Of a stretch of 64,000 bases of DNA, positions 1-10,442 are shown one piece after another. This stretch comes from Pseudomonas mandelii (GTDB lineage: Bacteria; Pseudomonadota; Gammaproteobacteria; Pseudomonadales; Pseudomonadaceae): the NCBI RefSeq assembly GCF_006438925.1, contig NZ_RCZA01000004.1:372001-436000 (forward strand), in the 5' to 3' direction. Positions within the stretch are counted from its first letter, which is position 1, and each line of letters opens with the position of its first letter. The notes below the pieces were generated by a model. The model searched no databases. It was not told the DNA's origin and saw only the letters and a program-made list of their open reading frames with translations. The position numbers and the translations under genes were made by a program.

Positions 1-1117
<1,117 letters not shown>

Positions 1118-2170
1118 ATGCCGGTAAGCGATTGCGAATTGACCCAGATGTTCGAGCACGTTTTGAAGCTGTCGAAAGTCGACCCGACCCAGAGCGTCGC
1201 CGTGCTCAAGAGCCATTATTCGAACCCGCGCACCGTGCGCGCCGCGATGGATGCGGCCCAGCGGCTGGGGGCCAAGGTCTACGCGGTGGAGTTGCCTTCG
1301 TTCAACCATCCGACGGCCATGGGCAATGACATGACGGCCTACTGCGGCGACACCGCGCTGACCGGCAATATCGCGGCGCAGCGGGCGCTTGAAGCGGCGG
1401 ACCTGATCGTCGACACGATGATGCTGCTGCACTCGCCGGAACAGGAACAGATCCTCAAGACCGGCACGCGGATTCTGCTGGCCGTGGAGCCCCCGGAAGT
1501 CCTGGCGCGCATGCTGCCGACCGAGGCCGATAAGGTGCGAGTGATGGCGGCGGAAACGCTGCTCAGGCAGGCGCGCTCGATTCACGTCAAATCAAAGGCC
1601 GGCAGCGATTTCCGTGCTGCGCTGGGGCAATATCCTTCAGTCACCGAGTACGGTTTCGCCGATGAACCGGGACGCTGGGACCACTGGCCCAGCGGTTTTC
1701 TGTTCTCCTGGCCCAACGAAGAAACGGCCGAGGGCGTGCTGGTGCTGGATGTCGGCGATATTCTGCTGCCGTTCAAGACCTACACCCGGGAGAAAATCAC
1801 CCTGGAAATCGAGAAGGGCTTCATCACCTCAATCCACGGTGGTTTCGAGGCCGACTACCTGCGTGACTACATGAAGTACTTCAATGATCCAGAGGTCTAC
1901 GGCATTTCCCACATTGGCTGGGGCTTGCAGCCACGGGCGCAGTGGACGGCCATGGGGCTGCACGACAAAAACGATGGCATGTGCATGGACGCCCGGGCGT
2001 TCTACGGCAACTTCCTGTTCTCCACCGGACCGAATACCGAAGTCGGTGGCACCCGCAAAACCCCGTGCCACCTGGATATTCCGCTGCGCCATTGCGATGT
2101 GTACCTGGATGATCAGGCGGTGGTGATCGGTGGGGATGTAGTCGCACCGGAGGCTTCCCGAGTTCGCTGA
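1118..2170 (+). CDS. nicX: 2,5-dihydroxypyridine 5,6-dioxygenase NicX
   Basis: NicX is an extradiol-type, Fe(II)-dependent ring-cleaving dioxygenase. It opens 2,5-dihydroxypyridine to N-formylmaleamate, the committed ring-fission step of nicotinate breakdown. The product is 350 aa, the same length as I recall for P. putida NicX. The three iron ligands known for that enzyme are present at the same numbers: His265 (in GISHIG), His318 and Asp320 (in CHLD). The ATG at 1118 is preceded by CGAGGAGA, a good ribosome site; a start further upstream would run into the operator region. A REP-type inverted pair follows the stop. It should be co-regulated with nicC through the shared operator repeats. Confidence 0.95.
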   Translation: MPVSDCELTQMFEHVLKLSKVDPTQSVAVLKSHYSNPRTVRAAMDAAQRLGAKVYAVELPSFNHPTAMGNDMTAYCGDTALTGNIAAQRALEAADLIVDTMMLLHSPEQEQILKTGTRILLAVEPPEVLARMLPTEADKVRVMAAETLLRQARSIHVKSKAGSDFRAALGQYPSVTEYGFADEPGRWDHWPSGFLFSWPNEETAEGVLVLDVGDILLPFKTYTREKITLEIEKGFITSIHGGFEADYLRDYMKYFNDPEVYGISHIGWGLQPRAQWTAMGLHDKNDGMCMDARAFYGNFLFSTGPNTEVGGTRKTPCHLDIPLRHCDVYLDDQAVVIGGDVVAPEASRVR

Positions 2171-2184
2171 ACCCCAGATACCCC

Positions 2185-2267
2185 GTAGGAGCTGCCGAAG
2201 GCTGCGATCTTTTGACTTTGCTTTCTTAAAATCAAGATCAAAAGATCGCAGCCTGCGGCAGCTCCTG
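2185..2267. repeat. REP-like inverted pair after nicX
   Basis: Two oppositely oriented copies of a GGAGCTGCCG..GGCTGCGATCTTTTGA element are separated by about 20 bp and can form a long hairpin. The same element occurs at 9367-9447, 21780-21881 and 33882-33963 in this window. It probably acts as a transcript-end stabiliser or terminator for nicX. Confidence 0.8.
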
Positions 2268-2366
2268 CATGGGGTTGGATGCATCCAGGGCGGCGGCAAC
2301 TCTTGAGTCCGCCTCCCAACCTGTCCATCATGCCTTCCCCACTACACATCGCCTTTCGAGTCTGCC

Positions 2367-2813
2367 GTGCCTGAAACCCCTGATTCCTCCTACGTTTTCT
2401 CCGAGCAAGTCGGGCATTTGCTGCGCAAGGCCTATCAACGGCACATGGCGATTTTTCAGCAGAACGTCGGCGACTCCCAGCTCACCGCGGTGCAGTTCGT
2501 CACCCTGTGCGCCGTGCGTGATCACGGCCCCAGTTCGTTGACTGAACTGGTCAAAGCCACCGCCGTGGACCAGGCAACCATTCGCGGCATCGTCGAGCGG
2601 CTCAAGGCGCGGGAACTGATTACCCTCGAACCCGACCCGCAAGACCGGCGCAAAGTCATTGTCGGCCTGTCCGAAGCCGGCGATCAACTGGTGCAGCAAA
2701 CCGTGCCCTGTGCCGGGAAAATCACTGAGCTGACCATGAGCAACCTCAACCCGGCAGAGCAGGTTGCCGTGCTGTTTTTGCTGCGCAAAATGATCGACGA
2801 CCCACAGGACTGA
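2367..2813 (+). CDS. nicR: MarR-family repressor NicR
   Basis: This 148-aa winged-helix regulator is the expected repressor of the nic genes, released by a pathway intermediate (6-hydroxynicotinate, from knowledge of the P. putida system). The helix-turn-helix lies around residues 50-85 (LTELVKATAVDQATIRGIVERL) with the wing at DPQDRRK. The start used is GTG at 2367, which gives the usual MarR length. It stands between nicX and nicAB on the same strand. The two GTATACGCTATA repeats upstream of nicX and nicC are its likely targets. The family is certain; the NicR name rests on context plus similarity. Confidence 0.88.
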   Translation: MPETPDSSYVFSEQVGHLLRKAYQRHMAIFQQNVGDSQLTAVQFVTLCAVRDHGPSSLTELVKATAVDQATIRGIVERLKARELITLEPDPQDRRKVIVGLSEAGDQLVQQTVPCAGKITELTMSNLNPAEQVAVLFLLRKMIDDPQD

Positions 2814-2974
2814 TCACTGGTTCAAGTCTCTGGCATCGTTTTTGCTCTCTTTTCATGTAGTAACCACTTCACCACTCGAGTGTGTCGCGACGCCACAAAC
2901 TGATATTGGCCCGCGACCTTTTCTTCGACCTTTTGGTGTAGTGGATACTTCATCAACTGAAGCGGGCGAAGCGA

Positions 2975-3451
2975 ATGACAAGCCAGGAAATCACGGTTGC
3001 GCTTGAGGTCAACGGCCACACCACCACCGTCACCGCGATGGCGGACACGCCGTTATTGCTGATCCTGCGCAATGACCTGCAACTCAACGGCCCCAAGTAC
3101 GGTTGCGGCCTGGGCGAGTGCGGCGCGTGCACGGTGATCATCGATGGCGTGGCGGCTCGCTCGTGCGTATTTCCGCTGGCTGGCGCGGTCGACCGCCAGA
3201 TCGTCACCCTCGAAGGGCTCGGCAACCGAGCCGATCCGCACCCGGTGCAGCAAGCCTTTATCGACGAACAGGCGGCGCAATGCGGCTACTGCCTCAACGG
3301 CATGATCATGACCGCCAAGGCCCTGCTCGACCGCATCCCGCACCCCAGCGAAACCCAGATCCGCAACGAACTCTCGGCCAACCTCTGCCGTTGCGGCACC
3401 CATATCGAAATCCTCCGCGCGGTGCTGCGTGCCGCCCGTCAAACGCCTTGA
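2975..3451 (+). CDS. nicA: Nicotinate dehydrogenase small (2Fe-2S) subunit NicA
   Basis: NicA is the iron-sulphur subunit of the two-component nicotinate hydroxylase, which adds OH at C6 of nicotinate. The 158-aa protein has the two [2Fe-2S] cluster sets of the xanthine-oxidase family: a plant-type set at Cys44, Cys49, Cys52 and Cys64, and a helical-domain set at Cys103, Cys106, Cys138 and Cys140. Electrons from the molybdenum centre in NicB pass through it. It ends 10 bp before nicB, so the two are surely co-transcribed. The 160-bp gap after nicR probably carries a separate promoter; no GTATACGCTATA repeat is present there, which suggests control separate from nicC/nicX. Confidence 0.95.
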   Translation: MTSQEITVALEVNGHTTTVTAMADTPLLLILRNDLQLNGPKYGCGLGECGACTVIIDGVAARSCVFPLAGAVDRQIVTLEGLGNRADPHPVQQAFIDEQAAQCGYCLNGMIMTAKALLDRIPHPSETQIRNELSANLCRCGTHIEILRAVLRAARQTP

Positions 3452-3461
3452 ACGTGGATCG

Positions 3462-6400
3462 ATGACCATGACTGACGCAATCCCCACCCGCGACCAATGG
3501 CTGGCCAAGACCGGCGTTCTGCTGATCGTCGACGACATCCTGCCGCCATCAGGCCCTGTGGCCAAGGGCGGTACGCCGCTGATCAAACCCAGGGAGCTTG
3601 GGTTGTTCATCGCCATCAGCGACGACGGGCGCGTGTATGCCTTCAACGGGCATGTCGACCTCGGCACCGGCATCCGAACCTCGTTGGCGCAGATCGTCGC
3701 CGAAGAACTGGACCTGCACCTGGAGCAGGTGCGCATGGTGCTGGGCGACACCGAGCGTGTGCCCAATCAGGGCGCGACCATCGCCAGCGCCACCCTGCAG
3801 ATTTCCGCAATCCCGCTGCGCAACGCGGCTGCCGAAGCCCGGCGTTTTCTGCTGGAGCGGGCGGCAGAGCGCTGGTCGGTGGAGGCGGGCAGCCTGAAGG
3901 TCGAAGCCGGGATAATTGTCGCGGCGGATGGACGCACCACGGCCTACGCCGATCTGGTGCGCGGTGACCACGTTGAACTGCGCCTCTCAGGCACCGCGCC
4001 ACTCAAGCCTGCCGAAGACTATCGGCTGGTCGGCAAGGGCGCCGCGCGGGTGGATATTCCGGCCAAGGCCACTGGTGAACTGACTTACGTCCACGACATG
4101 CGGGTGCCGGACATGCTCCACGGCCGGGTGATTCGCCCGCCCTATGCCGGGCTCGATTGTGGCGACTTCGTCGGCAATAGCCTGCTGGACGTCGATGAAT
4201 CCTCCATCGCACATATCGCCGGGATCGTCGCGGTGGTGGTGATTCGTGATTTCGTCGGGGTGGTGGCGCTGCGCGAAGAGCAGGCGATCAAGGCCGCCCA
4301 GGCGTTGAAAATCACATGGAAAGCCTGGAACCAAAAATTGCCGGACATGAGTAATGTCGAACAGGCCATCCGCGATAACCCGCGTGTGCAGCGCGTCGTT
4401 CTCGATCAGGGCAACGTCGACGACGCCTTGGCCGGGGCCAGTCAGCGCATGCCGCGCACGTATCTGTGGCCGTATCAGATGCACGGCTCCATCGGCCCGT
4501 CTTGCGGGTTGGCGGACTATCAGCCGTCGGGCTCCCGCGTGTGGTCCGGTAGCCAGAATCCGCATTTGCTGCGAGCGGATCTCGCCTGGTTGCTGGAGTG
4601 CGCGGAAGAATCGATCGAGATTATTCGCATGGAAGCGTCGGGCTGTTATGGGCGTAACTGTGCTGACGATGTCTGCGCCGATGCCTTGCTGTTGTCCCGC
4701 GCCGTGGGCAAACCGGTGCGGGTGCAATTGACCCGGGAGCAGGAGCACTTGTGGGAACCCAAGGGCACCGCGCAACTGATGGATGTCGATGGTGGCTTGA
4801 ACGCTGACGGCAGCGTCGCCGCTTATGATTTCCAGACCAGCTACCCATCGAACGGCGCGCCGACCCTGGCCTTGCTGTTGACCGGTCGGGTCGAACCGGT
4901 GGCCGCGATGTTCGAGATGGGCGATCGCACGTCGATCCCGCCTTATGACTTCGAGCACATGCGCGTCACCATCAATGACATGGCGCCGATTGTCCGCGCT
5001 TCGTGGATGCGCGGGGTGTCGGCGCTGCCCAACACCTTCGCCCACGAGTCGTACATCGATGAACTGGCGTTCGCGGCGGGCGTGGATCCGGTGGAATACC
5101 GACTGCGCTATCTGCGCGATGAGCGCGCCATTGACCTGGTGAAATCCACCGCCGAGCGCGCCGCCTGGACCCCGCGTACCGCGCCGATGCAAACCCCGAA
5201 CGACGATCAGTTCCTGCGCGGTCGCGGCTTTGCCTACGCGCGCTACATCCACAGCAAGTTTCCCGGTTTCGGTGCGGCGTGGGCGGCGTGGGTGGCAGAC
5301 GTGGCGGTGGATCGCCAGACCGGTGATGTGTCGGTCACGCGGGTGGTGATCGGCCATGACTCGGGGATGATGATCAACCCGGCGGGCGTACAGCATCAGA
5401 TCCACGGCAATGTCATTCAATCCACCAGTCGGGTGCTCAAGGAACGGGTGACTTTCGAGGAGTCCACCGTCGCCAGCAAGGAGTGGGGCGGTTATCCGAT
5501 CCTGACCTTCCCTGAAGTGCCGCAGATCGACGTCATGATGATGCCGCGTCAGGACCAGCCGCCCATGGGCGCCGGTGAGTCCGCCTCGGTGCCGAGTGCG
5601 GCGGCGATTGCCAACGCCATTTACGATGCCACCGGGATTCGTTTTCGCGAGCTGCCGATTACCCCGGAGCGGGTGCTGGCGGCGCTGAATGCCGGATCTT
5701 GCGATGACCCCCCACAGTCCCAGGCCAAGCGCTCCAAGTGGCTGTTCGGTTCACTGTTTGCCGCGTTCGGCGCGGTGCTGGGTATGGCCGCGACGGCGTG
5801 GCCATTTCACGGTGAAATCGCGCCGATTGCCCCGCCTAGTGCTGGCACCTGGTCGGCAGCAACCCTGGAGCGCGGACGGTTGCTGGCGGCGGTCGGCGAT
5901 TGCGCGGTTTGCCACACTGCGCCCGGCGGCGCAACCAATGCTGGAGGCCTGGCGATGCAGACGCCGTTTGGCACGCTCTACAGCAGTAACATCACGCCGG
6001 ATGTGAAGACCGGCGTCGGCAACTGGTCGTACCCGGCGTTCGAACGGGCGATGCGCGACGGCATCGGCCGCGACGGACGCAATCTGTACCCGGCGTTTCC
6101 TTACACCGCGTTTCGCAATATCAATGATGCCGACATGCAGGCGCTGTATGCGTACCTGATGTCGCAAGCGCCGGTCAGCCAACCGGCGACAGCCAACGAC
6201 ATGCGTTTTCCGTTCAATCTGCGGCCGTTGATGGCCGGGTGGAATTCGCTGTTTTTGCGCCGGGGCGAGATCAGCGTGCAGCCAGAACGTAGCGAGCAAT
6301 GGAATCGCGGCGCCTACCTGGTCAACGGTCTGGGGCACTGCGCCGCCTGCCATTCGCCACGCAATTTGATGGGCGCGGAGAAGGGCGGTGTATCGTTCCT

Positions 6401-7022
6401 GGCTGGCGGCACGGTCGATGGCTGGGAAGCGCCAGCGCTGAACGGTTTGTCGAAAGCGCCAACGCCATGGACGGAGAATCAGCTGTTCGACTATCTCAGC
6501 ACCGGCTATTCCGACGCCCATGGCGTGGCGACCGGGCCCATGGGGCCGGTGGTCAGTGAACTGGCGAAATTGCCCAGGACAGATATCCGGGCGATGGCGG
6601 TGTACCTCGCGTCACTCAACGGCGCGCAGGCTGAAGCGCAGGTGGTGGAGAAAGCCACCCAGCCGTCGCCGGTCGCGAGCCTGTCATTGAGCAACGGTCA
6701 GCGGGTGTTCGAAGGTTCGTGCAAGGCCTGTCACGCGGATGGCCTGGGGCCGAAACTGTTTGGCGTGAGTCCGTCTCTGGCGAGCAATACCAATGTGCAC
6801 AGCGATCAACCGGACAACCTGATCAAGGTCATCCTGCAAGGCATCGATGCACCGGCCACCAAGGACCTGGGCTACATGCCCGGTTTCAAGGACAGCCTGT
6901 CCAATACGCAGGTGGCGGAACTGGCGGCGTACTTGCGTCATCGGTTTGCTTCAAATGCGTCGGGTTGGGAAGGGTTGGAACAGAAGGTTGCACATCTGCG
7001 GGCGAATCCGGGTAGCCATTAA
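3462..7022 (+). CDS. nicB: Nicotinate dehydrogenase large subunit NicB (Mo-cofactor plus three c-type haem domains)
   Basis: NicB is the catalytic subunit of nicotinate 6-hydroxylase. It is 1186 aa from the ATG at 3462. The first ~750 residues are an aldehyde oxidase/xanthine dehydrogenase molybdopterin-binding region (for example GASGCYGRN-like and GAGESASVPSAAAIANAI segments). A hydrophobic segment (WLFGSLFAAFGAVLGMAATAW) near residue 765 follows. The C-terminus carries three cytochrome c sites, CAVCH, CAACH and CKACH, near residues 813, 959 and 1086. The fusion means that electrons go to membrane or periplasmic cytochromes rather than NAD or oxygen, matching the known P. putida type. The membrane segment presumably places the haem domains outside the inner membrane. 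No frameshift is seen. Confidence 0.95.
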   Translation: MTMTDAIPTRDQWLAKTGVLLIVDDILPPSGPVAKGGTPLIKPRELGLFIAISDDGRVYAFNGHVDLGTGIRTSLAQIVAEELDLHLEQVRMVLGDTERVPNQGATIASATLQISAIPLRNAAAEARRFLLERAAERWSVEAGSLKVEAGIIVAADGRTTAYADLVRGDHVELRLSGTAPLKPAEDYRLVGKGAARVDIPAKATGELTYVHDMRVPDMLHGRVIRPPYAGLDCGDFVGNSLLDVDESSIAHIAGIVAVVVIRDFVGVVALREEQAIKAAQALKITWKAWNQKLPDMSNVEQAIRDNPRVQRVVLDQGNVDDALAGASQRMPRTYLWPYQMHGSIGPSCGLADYQPSGSRVWSGSQNPHLLRADLAWLLECAEESIEIIRMEASGCYGRNCADDVCADALLLSRAVGKPVRVQLTREQEHLWEPKGTAQLMDVDGGLNADGSVAAYDFQTSYPSNGAPTLALLLTGRVEPVAAMFEMGDRTSIPPYDFEHMRVTINDMAPIVRASWMRGVSALPNTFAHESYIDELAFAAGVDPVEYRLRYLRDERAIDLVKSTAERAAWTPRTAPMQTPNDDQFLRGRGFAYARYIHSKFPGFGAAWAAWVADVAVDRQTGDVSVTRVVIGHDSGMMINPAGVQHQIHGNVIQSTSRVLKERVTFEESTVASKEWGGYPILTFPEVPQIDVMMMPRQDQPPMGAGESASVPSAAAIANAIYDATGIRFRELPITPERVLAALNAGSCDDPPQSQAKRSKWLFGSLFAAFGAVLGMAATAWPFHGEIAPIAPPSAGTWSAATLERGRLLAAVGDCAVCHTAPGGATNAGGLAMQTPFGTLYSSNITPDVKTGVGNWSYPAFERAMRDGIGRDGRNLYPAFPYTAFRNINDADMQALYAYLMSQAPVSQPATANDMRFPFNLRPLMAGWNSLFLRRGEISVQPERSEQWNRGAYLVNGLGHCAACHSPRNLMGAEKGGVSFLAGGTVDGWEAPALNGLSKAPTPWTENQLFDYLSTGYSDAHGVATGPMGPVVSELAKLPRTDIRAMAVYLASLNGAQAEAQVVEKATQPSPVASLSLSNGQRVFEGSCKACHADGLGPKLFGVSPSLASNTNVHSDQPDNLIKVILQGIDAPATKDLGYMPGFKDSLSNTQVAELAAYLRHRFASNASGWEGLEQKVAHLRANPGSH

Positions 7023-7047
7023 AAGCTTCGTCGGATCGCCGCCCGGA

Positions 7048-7112
7048 GCCGGCTCGCTCCCACAGGTACAGCGCAACTCTTGTGGGAGCGGGCTTGCTCG
7101 CGAAGAGGCCGG
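7048..7112. repeat. REP-like inverted pair after nicB
   Basis: A partial copy GCTCGCTCCCACAG faces TGTGGGAGCGGGCTTGCTCGCG. This is the second REP type of the window, also at 12519-12614. It separates the convergent nicB and TetR genes and may serve as a terminator. Confidence 0.7.
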
Positions 7113-7117
7113 CGCGG

Positions 7118-7774
7118 TCACCGCTGATCCTGATCCGGCAACCGCATAACCCCCCGCACCACAAGATCCTTGATAAACCCCAACCAATCCTGCTGCTGAC
7201 CCTTGTCCGCCAGATCCTCCCCAAGGAAGGAACTGAGCGTATGCCGATTGGAGTTATAGAAGTAGCAAAGCGAGGCGATCATCAAATACACATGCTTGAT
7301 GTCCAGGTCCTGGCGAAACAATCCCTGAACCTGACCCGCCTCAATGATCGGCCGCAACACACCGACCGCTTCTCCCGACAACCTGCGCAATTCGCTGGAC
7401 TGTTGGGCGTGCTTGCCGTTGTGCAGGTTCTCGTTGCTGAGGATGGCGACGAATTCCGGGTGTTCAACGTAGTAATTCCACACGAACGCCACCAGCTCCT
7501 GCAACGCCACCAGCGGTGAGCTCAGGTCCAGTTTGAGCTGGCTTTCGGCTTTATTGAATTGCTCGTAGGTGTGTTCCAGCACGCAGATGAACAACTGCTC
7601 TTTGCTGCCGAAGTAGTAATAGAGCATGCGGTCGTTGGAATCGGCCTCGCGGGAAATGCTCTCCACCCGCCCCCCGGAGTAGCCGTCGCGGGTGAACACC
7701 TTCACGGCCGCTTCGAGAATCCGGGTTCGGGTTTGATGGGCCTGGGCGGCCCGGATGCCGGTTTTCTTGTTCAA
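7118..7774 (-). CDS. TetR-family regulator (NicS candidate)
   Basis: A 218-aa TetR repressor. The N-terminal helix-turn-helix is at about residues 15-62 (TRTRILEAAVKVFTRDGYSGGR..., DRMLYYYFGSKEQLF). The ligand-binding C-terminal region resembles TetR_C families that sense small metabolites. It lies convergent to nicAB and upstream of, and co-directional with, the NCS2 permease gene only in reverse order: the permease lies farther right on the same strand and would be read first, so the two could form one transcript. In P. putida a TetR protein, NicS, controls nicAB, and position makes this gene a good candidate. Control of the permease is the alternative. Confidence 0.75.
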   Translation of the reverse strand: MNKKTGIRAAQAHQTRTRILEAAVKVFTRDGYSGGRVESISREADSNDRMLYYYFGSKEQLFICVLEHTYEQFNKAESQLKLDLSSPLVALQELVAFVWNYYVEHPEFVAILSNENLHNGKHAQQSSELRRLSGEAVGVLRPIIEAGQVQGLFRQDLDIKHVYLMIASLCYFYNSNRHTLSSFLGEDLADKGQQQDWLGFIKDLVVRGVMRLPDQDQR

Positions 7775-7827
7775 CGTGCGGTCAACCTTCTACCAAGCGG
7801 AGTCGCAACGAATGTAGCACGGTCCCT

Positions 7828-9288
7828 TCAGCGGTTCAGGTTGGCGGCTGTTTCAGTGGCCGGCGGATTTTCCATGACCCGAAGGATCGAGGCTTCGGGA
7901 TCGAAGTCATCTTCTTCCAGCTCAATGAACTCTTCGGGCAGGAAGATATTCAGCATGATTGCGCACAACGCGCCGACGGTGATCGGCGATTCGAAGATGT
8001 TGTGCAGCGCCTTCGGCAACTCGCGCAACACTTCCGGAACCGCCGCGACACCCAGGCCCATGCCGAGGGAAATCGACACGATCAGCATGTTGCGCCGGTG
8101 CAGGCCGGCTTCGGCGAGGATCTTGATCCCGGCGACGGCGACGGTGCCGAACATCACCAGTTCAGCCCCGCCGAGCACCGGTTTGGGCATCAGTTGCAGC
8201 ACTGCGCCGATCATCGGGAACAGCCCCAGTACCACCAACAAACCGGCAATGAAGAACGCCACGTAGCGGCTGGCCACGCCAGTGAGCTGAATCACGCCGT
8301 TGTTCTGGGCGAAGGTCACCATCGGCATGCTGTTGAACACGGCGGCCATGGCCGAGTTAAGGCCATCGGCGAGCAGGCCGGACTTGATCCGGCGGATGTA
8401 AATCGGGCCTTTGACCGGCTGCCGGGAAATCATCGAGTTGGCGGTCAAGTCACCGGCGGCCTCCAGCGGCGACACCAGGAAAATCACCGCCACCGGCACA
8501 AACGCCACCCAGTCGAAGTTAAAGCCGTACTTGAACGGCACCGGCACGCTCATCAGCGGTACGTCGGGCAGGCTGGCGAAATTGACGTCACCCATCAGCC
8601 AGGCCACGACATAACCGAGGGTCAGGCCGATGACAATCGCACCGAGGCGCAGGAACGGCACATCGACCCGGTTCAACACCACAATCGTTCCGAGCACCAG
8701 GGCCGCCAGGGCCAGATGACTGCTGGCGCCGAGGTCCGCCGCACCGAAGCCGCCGGCGATGTCGGTCATGGCGACTTTGATCAGGGACAGGCCCATCAGC
8801 GTGATGATCGTGCCGGTCACCACCGGGGTGATCAGCATGCGCAATTTGCCGATGAATTGGCTCAACACCACTTCGATGAAGGCGGCGAAAAAGCACACAC
8901 CGAAGATCGTCGAGAGGATCTCATCGGTGCCGCCACCCCGGGCCTTGACCATGAAACCGGCACTGAGGATCACGCTGATGAATGAGAAGCTGGTGCCTTG
9001 CAGACACAGCAGGCCAGAGCCGATCGGGCCGAAACGTCGCGCCTGAACGAACGTGCCCAGCCCCGAGACGAACAGCGCCATGCTGATCAGGTACGGCACT
9101 TCGCTTTGCAGGCCGAGAGCGCCGCCCATGATCAAGGTCGGGGTGATGATGCCGACGAAACTGGCGAGCACGTGTTGCAGGGCGGCGAAGACGGTGGCGG
9201 TCAGATGCGGGCGATCGTCGAGGCCGTAAATCAGGTCGTTATTGCGCGGGGCAGGGGCTTTTTCAGAGGCGGTCATGGTGGTGTGCAT
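7828..9288 (-). CDS. NCS2-family nucleobase (xanthine/uric acid/uracil) permease
   Basis: A 486-aa polytopic inner-membrane transporter of the nucleobase:cation symporter-2 family, with about 12-14 hydrophobic segments. Family marks include the N-terminal LQHVLASFVGIITP stretch (the conserved QH motif), SPLEAAGDLTA-type loop and the GLNSAMAAVFNSMPMVTFAQNNGVIQLTGVASR region that corresponds to the NCS2 signature. The substrate is probably xanthine or urate rather than uracil, but that cannot be fixed from sequence alone. The start at 9288 (MHTTMTASEK) could also be the second ATG. REP copies lie just upstream, between it and the LysR gene. Confidence 0.88.
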   Translation of the reverse strand: MHTTMTASEKAPAPRNNDLIYGLDDRPHLTATVFAALQHVLASFVGIITPTLIMGGALGLQSEVPYLISMALFVSGLGTFVQARRFGPIGSGLLCLQGTSFSFISVILSAGFMVKARGGGTDEILSTIFGVCFFAAFIEVVLSQFIGKLRMLITPVVTGTIITLMGLSLIKVAMTDIAGGFGAADLGASSHLALAALVLGTIVVLNRVDVPFLRLGAIVIGLTLGYVVAWLMGDVNFASLPDVPLMSVPVPFKYGFNFDWVAFVPVAVIFLVSPLEAAGDLTANSMISRQPVKGPIYIRRIKSGLLADGLNSAMAAVFNSMPMVTFAQNNGVIQLTGVASRYVAFFIAGLLVVLGLFPMIGAVLQLMPKPVLGGAELVMFGTVAVAGIKILAEAGLHRRNMLIVSISLGMGLGVAAVPEVLRELPKALHNIFESPITVGALCAIMLNIFLPEEFIELEEDDFDPEASILRVMENPPATETAANLNR

Positions 9289-9366
9289 GCCAGAAGGCGG
9301 GCCGGGTCAAAAATGGAGGCGCAGGATGCCAGAACGGTCGGGCCACGGCAAAAAAACGATCGAAGC

Positions 9367-9447
9367 AAGATCAAAAGATCGCAGCCTTCGGCAGCTCCTA
9401 CGCCAATCTCATGTAGGAGCTGCCGAAGGCTGCGATCTTTTGATCTT
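9367..9447. repeat. REP-like inverted pair
   Basis: Two inverted copies of the GGAGCTGCCGAAGGCTGCGATCTTTTGATC element form a near-perfect hairpin. Its right end touches the stop codon of the LysR gene, so it can act as that gene's transcript end. Confidence 0.8.
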
Positions 9448-10343
9448 CAGGCGAACGCCGCCAACAAATCCTCTTCAAAGGCCTTTTGCGCATCCCCCGG
9501 TACCAGGGCGCGATGGCGGGCCAAATGAAACGCCACGTCGAAACTCATATCTCCACGGCGCACGGCCCGCAGTAATCCTTTGTCTACCCAGCTGCGGGCA
9601 AAGTGGCTGGGCAGATAACCGACATGCTTACCGGAAAGAATGAAGGCGAGGGTGCCTTCGACTTGCTCCGAGCGCGCCGAACACATCTTCCCCTGGAAGG
9701 GCTCGTCGCTGCGCAGGAAACGGTAAGGGTGATCGACCCGATCACAAGCCTGTAGCGCTAGATCATCAGGCGCATCGTCGGTGAACAGCGGATGTCCGGG
9801 GGCGCAATACAGGTGCTGGGTTTCGGTAAACAGTTCGCGGTAGTCAAAAGCGCTTTGCACTTGTGAGAAATAGCCGATCGCCAGGTCCAGGCGTTGTTGC
9901 AGCAGCAACCGTTCCATTTCGCCGGGCATGGCGCTGATCAATTCGATACGTACCGATTCGTCCCGTTCACGAAAGCGCCGGATCGCATCGGCCACCCGTT
10001 GCAACACGGATTGATCGAGCGCTTCGGACAGCCCCAGACGAACCTCGCCGATCAAGCGCCCGGCCACACCATTGGATTGATGACGGAACGCTTCGATGGA
10101 CTCGAACAGGCTGCGAGTCGCACTCAGCAGTTGTTCACCCTTGGGCGTGATCTTGAAACCACCCTTACCGCGACTGCACAGCCGATAACCGAGCCGGGTT
10201 TCCAGTTTGGCCATTTGCTGACTGATGCTCGACTGGCTCAAGCCCAACTCACCCTGAGCCGCGCTGAAACCGCCGCACTCCACCACGTTGACGAACAGGC
10301 GCAGCAGTTGCAGATCGAGATCGTGGAGTTGGCTGAGCATCAA
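9447..10343 (-). CDS. LysR-family regulator next to agmatine/polyamine genes
   Basis: A 298-aa LysR regulator with the usual N-terminal helix-turn-helix (LDLQLLRLFVNVVECGGFSAAQGELGLSQSSISQQMAKLE, residues 8-47) and an effector-binding domain from about residue 95. It is divergent from a polyamine-type binding protein and speB with a 99-bp gap, the usual LysR arrangement for controlling the facing operon. The inducer may be agmatine, putrescine or a related guanidino compound; this is inferred from the neighbours only. Confidence 0.88.
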   Translation of the reverse strand: MMLSQLHDLDLQLLRLFVNVVECGGFSAAQGELGLSQSSISQQMAKLETRLGYRLCSRGKGGFKITPKGEQLLSATRSLFESIEAFRHQSNGVAGRLIGEVRLGLSEALDQSVLQRVADAIRRFRERDESVRIELISAMPGEMERLLLQQRLDLAIGYFSQVQSAFDYRELFTETQHLYCAPGHPLFTDDAPDDLALQACDRVDHPYRFLRSDEPFQGKMCSARSEQVEGTLAFILSGKHVGYLPSHFARSWVDKGLLRAVRRGDMSFDVAFHLARHRALVPGDAQKAFEEDLLAAFA

Positions 10344-10442
10344 ACATTACTCCTGGATAAAGTCAGGATAACTAACTTGGTATTTTTCCAATGTATCCGA
10401 CGGCGCATTCTGCATCCACTTCATCTGGTCAGGTGTTCCGTC

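Noticed and set aside
3987..5420. 477-codon open frame antisense to nicB
   Set aside because: A GC-driven shadow with His/Arg-rich sequence; nicB is clearly the real gene.
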